Assembly (NCBI GenBank): GCA_025677815.1
Contig: JAIXMP010000008.1
Coordinates: 1,364,001 to 1,428,000 of the forward strand
Source of the DNA: Phascolomyces articulosus
Lineage: Eukaryota; Mucoromycota; Mucoromycetes; Mucorales; Lichtheimiaceae
Direction of reading: 5' to 3'
DNA length: 64,000 bases
Shown here: positions 24,025-34,458 of the stretch, piece after piece
Layout of the letters: every line of letters starts with the position of its first letter
Position numbering within the stretch: the first letter of the stretch is position 1
Notes under the pieces: model-generated
The model's input: only the letters and a program-made list of their open reading frames with translations
Database searches by the model: none
Told to the model about the DNA's origin: nothing
Translations under genes and position numbers: made by a program

Positions 24025-26510
24025 TTAAGATGGTGTAACAACAATCCGTACACTCTTTTTCGCTATATTCAAATGCGATAATGATATCTATAAGGTTTCC
24101 ATGATGATGAAGAAGTATGGGAATATTAAGTTAGACATGGTTCTATTACAAGGTTCTATGTTGTAAAACTGAAACCCATGAAATATATCATTTTACTTAC
24201 TTGACGATTTTGAACACTTTCTCGTAAACTAACCATCGCTGCTTCCCGAAACAGATTATCGAGATCTGCACCTAAATGATGATCATAGCATCATGACGAT
24301 GATGAATATTATTATAATACCTTTTGTTTCAACGTATTCTTTTTGTTTCTCTTTTCAATAGATAGATACTATATATACATATCTGTGACCCTTGTACTTT
24401 ATATATATATATTTATTACCTGTCCATTGATCTGTTTCCTTTGCCAACTGTAATTGTTCCGTTTCATTTAAAAGTGTCGGCATTTTCGTGCACAGACCTT
24501 TGATAATTTCCAATCGTTGCTTTATTTTTATGTAAAAATAATTTAAAATTTATCATTCATCATGGAAAATGACAAAGAGAAATAGAAGGAGAAAAAAAAT
24601 AAAATAATAATAAAAATCCAATTCTTATTTATTTTTACCTGTTGATTAGGTCGTTGAACATGAATATGTTCATCAAAACGACCAGGTCTTAAAACTGCAG
24701 GGTCTATAGCCTCAATTCGATTCGTAGCTATGTAATTAGTTTTATAGTGAATATCATCTCCATTCAAAAAAAGGGGAATCTTGTTCCTTTCTTATTCTTA
24801 CCTCCAACCACAAGCACATCAATTTGTACATTATCCGTATTACTTTTCGTTAATAACCCATCCATCGCTATATTTATAAATTAATATATGTTGAGCGAGT
24901 GATTTTTATATAAAGGAACCATCTACCTGTCAAAAATGAAGTGACAATACGATCACTTGTATTTTCTGAAGAAGAGCTGGTGCCTCTTTTCGGTAACAAC
25001 ATCTCAATTTGATCAATGAAAAGAATACAAGGTGCATTGGCCCTTGCTTGAGCAAATAATTTTGCAAGATTACTTTCAGATTCACCAACAACTTTAGATC
25101 GTACTTGAGAACTCTATGTATAATTACATACAGTTCAATACTCCCTCTTTCATTTATTATCATGTTTCATTTACATTACCTCAACAAACATAAAGTTTAC
25201 ACCTGTTTCTGATGCCAAAGCACAACACAACATGGATTTACCAACACCTGGTGGACCATATACCATAATACCCCGTGGGGGAGTAATCCCCAAAGCACTA
25301 TATTTTTCAGGATGATGAAATGGATAAATGACGGATGTTTTTAATTCTTGTATAATTGATTCAACACCAAATAAATCATTGAATCGAACACGGGGTATCT
25401 ACATTATCCAAAATAATTATTATATAGTGTTGATGAGTAGTTATATATTTATTAGGATTACCTTGGAAGCATATTCACTCATATTAGATGGCCGTACGAT
25501 TTTAAGACTATTTTCAAAATGTTCAAAACTAGCAGAACCCAGGTTTCCATGAATTAATTGTAACACGACCTGAATACATAAACTTTGTAGATCACTCGGT
25601 ACAAAACCATGTGTTACTTGAGCCACTTGATCCAATACTTGATTCCGATAAGATGTTTCACTAAATGGTATACGTTGTGTCATGATTTCTAGAATTTCAC
25701 GTCTTGATTGAGGTGTTTTAATGAGAATTTCTTGTACATCATCCAATCGACCTGCACGAAGAAAACTACTATCCATGGCATGTAATCGACTTGTCAATCC
25801 TATTATAAAATATCAAAATAAAGAATGAATAATGTCCTAGCATATACCTTTATAACTGACGTTCGGTTTACCAATAATATATATAAAAGGAGACTTTTGA
25901 TTCAAACGATCCAAAATAGATAATAACATGGAAGCAATTCGAACATCTAAATCACCCTTTTTACCCTTGAGTGATCCAGCTAATAAATCAATCTCATCCA
26001 GTATAACAATACTATCTTGTTTGATATCATTAAAAACGCGTAATAATTTGGCTTCGCTTGCACCTTGTTCTAATAAATCATGATGGGTTTCATTTGAATA
26101 ACTGGGTCATAGTGATCATTTTGTTGTCAGAGAATTTTTATATATTTTACCACTCATGAAAATGTCAGGTCCATTGATGATATGATACGGTAATCCAGAA
26201 TACTCTAAGCAAACAAACAAATAAATATATCCTTTCTCTTTTCTTCGTTTCAAATAAACTACTAGAATAAAAAAACAACAAATATTGTAAAAAAAAAATT
26301 GTTATTTTTACTTGCTATTGCCATAGCCATGGCAGTTTTCCCAGTTCCAGGCTTGCCATGTAATAAAATGCCTTTTGATCGTGGTAACCATGGCGACGTT
26401 GTAGTTACTGATTGACATTGTAAAAGTATTTGACATTGTGTAATAATATGTTGGATAAGATCATGACAACCGCCAATCTCGGTAATGACTTGATCGATCC
26501 ATGGATTCAT
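24025..26510 (-). CDS. Double-AAA+ ATPase, AFG2/SPATA5L1-like, with altered second Walker B
   Basis: Eleven exons give 535 residues: 26510-26312, 26204-26151, 26069-25848, 25799-25462, 25398-25180, 25113-24927, 24867-24802, 24727-24639, 24519-24420, 24271-24201 and 24087-24025. The first AAA module has Walker A GKPGTGKT (52-59) and Walker B IVILDE (E110). The second has GPPGVGKS (319-326) and ILFIDQ (D378, Q379), where the catalytic Glu is replaced by Gln, then VGATNR and LRPGRFDEHI. The order resembles Cdc48-type AAA proteins, closest in feel to the AFG2/SPATA5L1 branch linked to ribosome maturation. No N-domain precedes the first AAA module; the protein starts almost at it. Pex1-like or other type II AAA assignment is not excluded. 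Confidence 0.85.
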
Positions 26511-26909
26511 AGTGTGAATGAGTTTTTATGTTGTAAGGCAGAAAAAAAAAATAAAAAGAGCGAAAATCACTTTTTATTGGAAATAGCTGAAAATGGTAAC
26601 TCCCAAATTGCATAATAAAATCAAAGTCATTAGATATTTTACAATATTATTTTTATTTTTGTTAAAACTTTTATTAATCGAAGTTTGTGTTTTTTTTTAA
26701 AAAAAAATTGTATGTACAAAAGGGATCGTTGTTGTTATACTATAATCATACAGTGATCAGAGCAAAGAAAAAGAACAAAAGCAAGGAAAAGAAAATATTA
26801 AAACTAGATAATATTTATACACATAAAACTATACGCTAATTCATTTTTTTTTTTTTGGTTGAATTTTTTTTATAATGGATGATATGTATGAAAGAGAAAA
26901 AGACATTTT
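26511..26909. other. Intergenic between the AAA ATPase and the polyQ gene
   Basis: It holds the upstream region of the AAA gene and the 3' flank of the next gene. It is A/T homopolymer-rich. No gene seen. Confidence 0.6.
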
Positions 26910-28424
26910 TTAACTTCTCTTGGCACGACGTCTGCGTAAAGTACCATTAGCTACCTTTTCTTGTCGTGTTACTCGTCTTGAACGCATATTCACATGTCGA
27001 TTACGATAGGAATCAACTGCACGTTGGATTAACCCACGGCGACCACAAAGTTGGTCTTGATTTAACCAACAAAGTTTCCAACCTAATTGATTACAACTGG
27101 TTTCATATTCCCAACGATTGCCATCGTAATCTTCTTTATCTACATTGGCCCGAGGATAGATCTAATTATAGGATGATAGGTTTCGGTTCTTTTGATTTTA
27201 GTATTTCTGTTCTTTCTTTTTATTTGCTATTTGATAAAGGTATAGAATAAAAGAGAGACTCACAGCATTCAATACACGGAATTCCATTGGAATTTCTTCC
27301 AACATACAACTATCAACATCTGTTCGGACGGTATATTCCTTGACTAAACGATCATGAGAGTATAAGAACGTAATATGTTCAATACCATCAATAAAATGGG
27401 CTACGGGTTCATGGGCAGAAAGTGAAACCACCGAGGCGACCGATGGATGAGATGAGTTTCGCCGACGATAAGGTCGTGTAGATGGAGATGAACGTCGACG
27501 ACCACGACCTGATTTCGTTGGAGCACTAGCAGAAGTATGATTATTATTATTATTATTATTATTTGTATTAGACTGTTGCTGTGGAGGAGGTGGTTGCATG
27601 GGTTGTTGTTGTATTGGTTGTTGCTGTTGAGGCAAATAACATAATGACGGTATACCAAAATCTAAATTAGTAGATGGTGGTGGAGAGGGTTCTGGAGGTA
27701 TACCACTAGATGCAGCAGCAGCAGCAGCCACAGCAGCAGCGGAGGCTCCATTCAATTGAATACCAAACCATGGAGGGAGTTGGCCATTTTGAATGATTTG
27801 TGCTGGTGATTCCACAGGTGGAGTTGGAGGCAAAAACATGGAAGAGGAATGATGTTGTGATGATTGCTGTTGTTGTTGTTGTGTGTTTGTGTGAGTGGTT
27901 GTGTAATCTAATGGATGTTGAGGAGGTGGTTGGTGTTGCTGCTGCTGCTGCTGCTGCTGCTGTTGTTGTTGCTGTTGCTGTTGCTGTTGTTGAAATAACA
28001 TGTTTGTTGTATATTGTTGCCATTGTTGTTGTTGCTGCTGTTGCTGTTGCTGCTGTTGCTTTTCAAACATGGGCGAAGTAGAAGCAGAGGAAGTCGCCGA
28101 AGGATGCATCAATGTTAAACACGAAGAAGGGTCAAGTGGATCCATGAGTTCTGCTGTTTGTGGAGGAGGTGTTTGACCCAATTGAAATAATGGTTGGTGC
28201 ATTAAAGAATCCATGGATAATTCTTGAGTAGATGTCGTTGTTGCGGTAGAAGCCATAAATTCAGACCAAGCATCTTTGGTAACATGTTGAGGTTCTGCTT
28301 TTAATGAAGTAGGATGATGGTGAGGATGGTGAGGATGATGGTGGTGATGATTATTTGATTGACCCATCGCCTGAGCAACTGCTACAGCCACATCAAGAGG
28401 GTCAGAACTCGAATTGGGATCCAT
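26910..28424 (-). CDS. PolyQ/polyH protein with fungal DUF8032-type C-terminal domain
   Basis: Two exons (28424-27264, 27161-26910) give 470 residues. The N-terminal three quarters are low-complexity: a His run near 25, long Gln runs near 122-168, then Pro-, Asn- and Ala-rich patches. A basic RGRRR patch precedes the conserved part, which begins near FIDGIEHITFLYSHDRLVKEYTVRTDVDS as two pieces and spans the intron into YPRANVDKEDYDGNRWEYET, CNQLGWKLCWLN and GLIQRAVDSYRNRH, ending with Arg-rich RRRRAKRS. This architecture matches a fungal-specific domain (DUF8032 by memory), often in proteins that look like nuclear regulators. The role is unknown. The domain name needs a profile search; the gene model is firm. 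Confidence 0.75.
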
Positions 28425-30043
28425 AATTTGTTAAAATATTATAATTAAAGTTGATTTAAAGCTAAATTTGTCCAAAAAAAAAAGAGTAAAAAACAAGAAA
28501 GATTTGTTTGTTTGTTTTTATAATAAATGTTTGTTATTGAAAGAGCCGTGAGTGAAATGTAATAAAAAAAGAGACTTTACAAGTTAAAGAAAATAAAGGA
28601 TTTTTGGGATGGAGAAACCTGGAACATCTTTTTTTCCCTCCTCTCAACTCGTCACTGTCTTTATTTCTTTTTTTTTCTTTTGTTACTGCTTCTTTGGAAT
28701 TGTGAAACAATGAGCTGACACATACATTTCTCTCTTTTTATGCATAAACTTTTGAATGGCAGATTATTATATAATAGGATTGTCCTTTTTTTTTTGCGTG
28801 AATTTTTCGTATATCTATGTACAAGATGACGAAACTATTACTATTACATTTTTACATTTGCTATGTTTATTATTATAAGATAAGATTCTATCTCTTATTT
28901 TAGTAATTAAAAAAAAGGTGATAGATTTCTTTTATTCTTTTTCTGTGAATATAACAATTCATATTAACATTGTAAAAGAGAACAGGAAAAACAAAAAAGT
29001 TATGATTCGGGTGATTTCTGAACTCATTTACCATTTTCGTCAAAACTGAATCAATCAGTTCAGTTGAATCGGGGGGGGGATGGTTGCTTGATCTATTTTT
29101 ATTGGATAGGATAAACGTAGTGTAATGGTATATGATATCTTTATAACTTGCATATATTTCCCATAATATTGAAATGACGTATCATTATTTATCATGACCA
29201 CTTTACGCATGAATGATATATATCTTTTTTATGCATGTTGAATATCTGTATATGTTTATATATATATAAGATATAATCGTTGTAATAAGAAAATGACGTT
29301 TATTATTTTCTTAATATGATTTAAAGAAGTACTAGTAACCGTTAATCTTTGATTATATCTTCCTAAAAGAAGTTTATCGGTGCACTGATCTTTTTTTTTT
29401 CACTAATCCAATTCATTCATATACGTCAAGTTTCACTATTGTTTTTTTTTCCCAACCACTTTAATATAAACACTAATAAAAAAAGGAGCGCATGAAAAAA
29501 ATTTTGTATCAAAAAAATCTTTTAAAACGATAGAAAAAAAATATTTTTTCTTTCAAATACCATCAAACATCCGATGTGATATTCTGATATACACTGTACT
29601 TTCATTATACGGACCGGTCCGAGTTTCTAGGTTATATAACACATGATTACTTTATCGTCATGTTTTATATAATAAAACATTCAGGGTTCATGTTCTTTTG
29701 TAATAAAATATATCATGATAAGTCTAATTCTCGATTAGATACTCGAAGGTAAAAAAGCATTTTGGTATAAACTTGAAGTTATTATCGGAGTGAGTCGTGA
29801 GAACGAAATATATCTGTCCTATAAAGTTGAAGTCTAGAAGGAAAAAACTTTTATAAGCGACCTTCCAGTAATATTAAAGAAACTGATCCATCAAAGCAAG
29901 AATATTTTTGTTATGAGAGTGATTACATATGTCTATATACAAAATTTATTCTTGTAAAAAAAAATGAAAAATGAAAGAGAAAGATTTTATTATTATTATC
30001 AATGATGAAAATGAATATGAAAATGATGGTGGGTGAATGAGAG
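28425..30043. other. Intergenic, upstream of the polyQ gene and 3' of NOP16
   Basis: 1.6 kb with no supported gene. A run of eight or more G lies at about 29071. TA-rich patches dominate. The left end must hold the promoter of the polyQ gene. Confidence 0.6.
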
Positions 30044-30921
30044 TTATTTGGCTTTTGCTGGTTGAAAATCAGGATTTTGTTTTAAAAACTGTGCACACTT
30101 CTTCTTGAGTTGATTAGCTGTCATTTGATTTTGATTCAATTCTGTATCCCAAAACATGGCCTTATAATCATCACCATGTTTATCCATCAATTGAGCAATC
30201 CAATGTTGTTGATAAGTAGATTGATATTTCACATTTTTATGAGCATTTCTGGCTTGTTCTTCCAATTGTCGTACAACATCGGTTTTAGCTTCGACAGGTT
30301 CAGGTTCTTCTTCCAAAATTTCGTCATGCGTCTTTTGTCGACCCACAATCACTCGAATGACATTGCCTTCATCATCCCGTTGAATTAAACCTTCACCAGG
30401 TTTCAATGTGGTTTCGAGTTTGGCAATATCTTCTTCTGTCAATTCTCTTTCTTCTTGTCCATCCTCTTCTTGATCCATACAATCCTCTGGTTTAGGATCA
30501 GGATATAATTTTTCAATACCACCGGCTTTACCATTTAAAGAGGTCATTAAGCCTAATCGCTTATAACTATTAGATACAATATAGCCACCTGTGAGTTAGT
30601 AAACCTATATCCACCTTATATATTCAACTCTCTCATATTATCTCTCAATACCAGTCCCTTCTTCCTTCCTCTATTTTTTTTTTTAAAAAAAAACAAATAC
30701 TTTTGAATCAATGTTTGTTTCTTGTCCCAGTTTTGCTTAATGATGGCATTACCCTGTAAAGGTATATTTTTTGATCAATAAAGGTTTTTTTTTATTCATT
30801 TATGGATTCCCAAATAATAATATGAACTCACCTGAATCTTATATTTATGACGTTTATCTGCTGTTCGTCGAGTATTTTTTCGTCCACTCTTTTGCGCTTT
30901 TCTCTTTTGTGGGGTAGCCAT
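30044..30921 (-). CDS. NOP16: 60S ribosome biogenesis factor Nop16
   Basis: A nucleolar protein of pre-60S particles. Three exons (30921-30832, 30753-30701, 30566-30044) give 221 residues, the usual length. The N-terminus is basic (KRKAQKSGRKNTRR), followed by QNWDKKQTLIQ joined across intron 2 to NYKRLGL, the most conserved family stretch; this join decided the acceptor at 30567. The centre is acidic, then VRQLEEQA and the C-terminal signature QLMDKHGDDYKAMFWDTELN with ...QLKKKCAQFL. It lies head to head with SNRNP27, 189 bp apart. Confidence 0.94.
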
Positions 30922-31110
30922 TGGGATATATATTGATTACTGGTTTTTTTTTGTGGTCAAGTATATAAAAAAATAAGGGTCAAAAAAAAATAAAATTAAA
31001 GCAAATGGGCCAAAATTGTGGCTGCTGACTTTTACTGGGTCTGCCTTGCTGTCGATTTTTCCATTTGTGTTCTTTTTACACTTTATTAACTGCTAAAAAA
31101 ATCATAAAAT
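30922..31110. promoter_or_regulatory. Short bidirectional promoter, NOP16/SNRNP27
   Basis: Only 189 bp separate the two divergent ATGs, so both promoters must share this space or overlap the other gene's leader. It contains long A/T runs and a GGGTC-type direct repeat. No known binding site is clear. Confidence 0.6.
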
Positions 31111-32055
31111 ATGGCCAGATCCCCATCGCCCTATCGTCGTAGTGGTGGTGGTCGTGAAAGAAGTTCACATCGTTATCGTGATTTGGATAGACCCCGTTCT
31201 CGTTCACGTTCTCCATCTCAACGTTCTCGTTCACCTTATGGATCCCATTCACCACCACGTCATCGAAGTAGTAGAAGACGTTCTCCATCACCTGCCTACC
31301 GTAGTAGTCGTCGTCGATCGAGAAGTCGCGATCGTGATAGACGACGAGCACGTAGTCCAAGAGGTTGGTGTATTTTTTAATATTTTAATTCTATTCATTT
31401 ATTTCTTCTATTTTTCTCATTCACCTTTCTTTTAAATATATACACACAAGACCAATAAAATTGCATATATAAGTAACATTCTTTATTTTTCATTATAAAT
31501 TTAGATTTTGATAGAGATAGGGATCGGTCAAGACGTTACCGTTCACAAAGTCGTTCACCTTCACGAACTTCTCGAAGGTAATAATATACAAAGTCAACTA
31601 TATAATGTGAAAATGAACAACTCTAATATTACTTTGTTATGATAATAGACCACGTCGAGATGATGATGTAGATGATGTGGATAGACGACAACAACACAGA
31701 CGACGTTCACCTTCTTCTCGTTCTCGATCTCCTTCGAGAGATGCTGCTGATCATTCCAATATAGAGATCAATGAGGATGATGATGATGAGACGAAAATGA
31801 TGAAATTGATGGGATTTTCTGGTTTCGAAACAACAAAGAATCAACATGTTCCAGGAACTGATGTATCAGGTGCTAGTGTGAAAAAAGCACTTAAATATCG
31901 ACAATATATGAATCGTCGTGGTGGTTTCAATAGGTAAAACACAAGAATGGACAGGAAAAAGAAAAGGGGAGATGGCGATAAATTAATTAAAAAAAATGAC
32001 GACTCATACATATTACTTTTTTATTTTTTTTTATAGACCATTGGATAATGTGTAA
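31111..32055 (+). CDS. U4/U6.U5 tri-snRNP 27-kDa protein (SNRNP27)
   Basis: A spliceosomal tri-snRNP protein. Four exons (31111-31363, 31505-31577, 31649-31933, 32037-32055) give 209 residues. The N-terminal two thirds are an RS domain rich in RSRSRSP-type repeats. The C-terminal signature is MMKLMGFSGFETTKNQHV, then KYRQYMNRRGGFNRPLD, which is almost invariant in the family. The last exon encodes only PLDNV, and intron 3 splits the Arg codon of FNRPL. The length fits animal SNRNP27 (155-210). Identification is firm from the C-terminus. Confidence 0.95.
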
Positions 32056-32376
32056 GGTCCAAAACCATCTCTTTTTTATATATCCTTTTTTTTTTCTTTT
32101 ATCTTCAGGAACGACAAAGATAATTATATAATTATAATAAACAATAAAAAAAAAGAAAAAGAGTAAGAATAAGAGTGAGAGTATGTGTTGTGAAATATGT
32201 TGATATATATAATGATTACTAATACTTTATACTTTCTGTACAATTATGTTGTATGGTTTGAAAAAAAGGAGGAGAGGAAAAGAAGAAGGAAAGCATGCTA
32301 ATTAAAAGGTTGAAAGAATGTCAAATACAAAAGGAGATGAAGGGAAAGAAGAAGAAGAAAAAGAAAAAAAAAGGTT
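32056..32376. other. Convergent 3' intergenic, SNRNP27/bystin
   Basis: Shared 3' flank of two convergent genes, rich in A/G tracts (for example GAAGAAGAAG near the bystin stop). No gene seen. Confidence 0.7.
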
Positions 32377-34001
32377 TTAATCCATCATAACATCAGAATC
32401 ATAATCATGTTGGATTTCATCACGAGCAGTTGAATGTATAAGTTCACGTCGGATTTCAGGTGTAATATCTGCATGGAACTTGTGCTTCACAACATCCATG
32501 ATAATATCTTTTTGTTCTGGGATCATATCTTGCTTGTATCTATATATATTATATACATAAGTAATCCATCCTTTCAAAATATGAAGTGATACCTGAAGAG
32601 GAAAAAATGATAGAAAATATTTACCTTTGTGCAAAGACCAACAAAGATTGATGCCATAAAACAGGCATTTCTCGAGGATCGTTACGGAATCGTTGGAAAT
32701 GTTCCACCAAACCATCAATGACCTTGAAAGGCAAAGCATATTTCTTATCCAACAAGATACGAATAAACAAACTGTTGGGACCTGTATATTCCATTTGTGC
32801 CAAACGTAAAAGAGCAGCAGAAGAATGCAAGACGGCGATGGAGACCTTGGAAAGTACACTACCCACAATGGCGGCTTCCTTCAATGTACATGTACCCGAT
32901 TCACACAATGGGAACAAGAATCCCTTGAAGAAGGGAGCTGGCTTGTAAAGGGCCTTTTTGATAGCCATATACAAATGATAGTTGAGTTTTTTGTTTTCTT
33001 GGATATCATCACGTACTCGATCGAGTAGGACCAAGCTCAAGAAACGTTGGACCTGTTCTTGTTTCAAGTTGGAAACAAACATACGAGTGGCTTCATAAGT
33101 AGCATGAGGACTCCAATTTTCAGGTTGTGTCAAATACAAAATTTCTTCCCAGTTGGCAAGGGATGGAATGATCTTGAATGCCTTTGGTAATTTACCGGAT
33201 TTGTATCGACTTAATAATTGACCAACCCTAATAATGACCATTTATAATTGTTGTTGTTATTGTTAGATGAATCCATGCTTCTTCCCTCTGCTCTTAATCC
33301 AACCACTGATCCATCAGACCCTTTTGTTGACATGTATATATACGTATTCAAAATGACCCTTACTTTGTATATACTTCAATGACCTTGGGATTCATTTCAG
33401 GCATAGCTTCTTCACCTTCTGTCATTTCACCTCCTTGAGCATCCATAGCATTCTTTTCATTGATTTTTTCCATGATAATATCTGCCAAATTACGTCTTTG
33501 GAAAGGTGCTGAAGGTAAAAATTGTTGCAATACATCGGCATCCTCTTCTTCGATCTCTAATTCTTCGTATTCTCCATATTTTTCCATATCATCCAACTCT
33601 TCTTCGTCACTTTCATTAAATCCAAGTGAAAATTGGGGTGCTGTAGGTGTTGAAGTTTCCATTGTATCTTTGCCATCAATTTGCTCTTGTTGTTCTCGTG
33701 CAATCTTTAAGATTCTTTTTGACATTTTCGAATCCAAATATTCCTTTTATAAATAAAATCAAAAAACATGCGATTGTGAGCAAAATAATGTTACCTCCTC
33801 TCTTTTTGCAAAATAGAATCGAGTTTTAATGATCGATTAGAGATGTATATATACCTCTTCAGCTTCACCTTGCTCGTTCCTGTCAATGAATTTTTGTCTG
33901 GTGGCTTTACGACGCATACCCTGATCAGGGTTATCAGCCAATTCGACATGAAGTGGGTCATGACGTGGAGCTTTTCCAGCGGATCGTTTATCTTTACCCA
34001 T
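32377..34001 (-). CDS. ENP1: Bystin (Enp1), 40S ribosome assembly factor
   Basis: It binds pre-40S particles and is needed for 18S rRNA maturation and export. Four exons (34001-33855, 33743-33364, 33227-32625, 32539-32377) give 430 residues, as in other fungi. The N-terminal third is charged ([13 protein letters not shown], then a Glu/Asp-rich stretch). The conserved bystin domain begins at [21 protein letters not shown] and includes [38 protein letters not shown] and [13 protein letters not shown], ending with DMIPEQKD and RRELIHS. It is divergent from the F-box gene with 457 bp between ATGs. Confidence 0.96.
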
Positions 34002-34458
34002 GGTGTATTATAAGAAAGAGAGAAGAGAAGAGAGGGGAAAAGTGATATATAGTAAATCCAAGCAGAAAAAAAATGCAAAACTTCCCAACTTTTTTTTATA
34101 GAACCCGACAACATAAAATCTCCAATGGCTACTGAAAGGAAAAGAGGATTTCCCGTGGCTTAGTTTTACGTAGTGTACAGGCACAATGAGGGATTTGGTT
34201 AATGATGTGAGAAATTCCAAATTCTCGGTTATCATGTGTTTCAAAAGGAAGCCTTAATTAAGTCGTACGACTAAGCCCAACGTTCTCCATTCCACCTTGT
34301 GCGCCTGTGTGTATTATGCTGTACGTGTGTATGCTTTTTTATAGTTTATAATGAAAATTATCCATCTCTTTTCCCTTTATTCTCATTCTTTTTCTTCTTT
34401 TTCAATTATACAAAAGCATATACATATACGGATATTTTTCTTTTCCATCATCAACGAC
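34002..34458. promoter_or_regulatory. Divergent promoter region, bystin/F-box gene
   Basis: 457 bp between opposite ATGs. It contains a CT-rich leader before the F-box ATG and A/G-rich sequence before the bystin ATG. No specific site identified. Confidence 0.5.
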
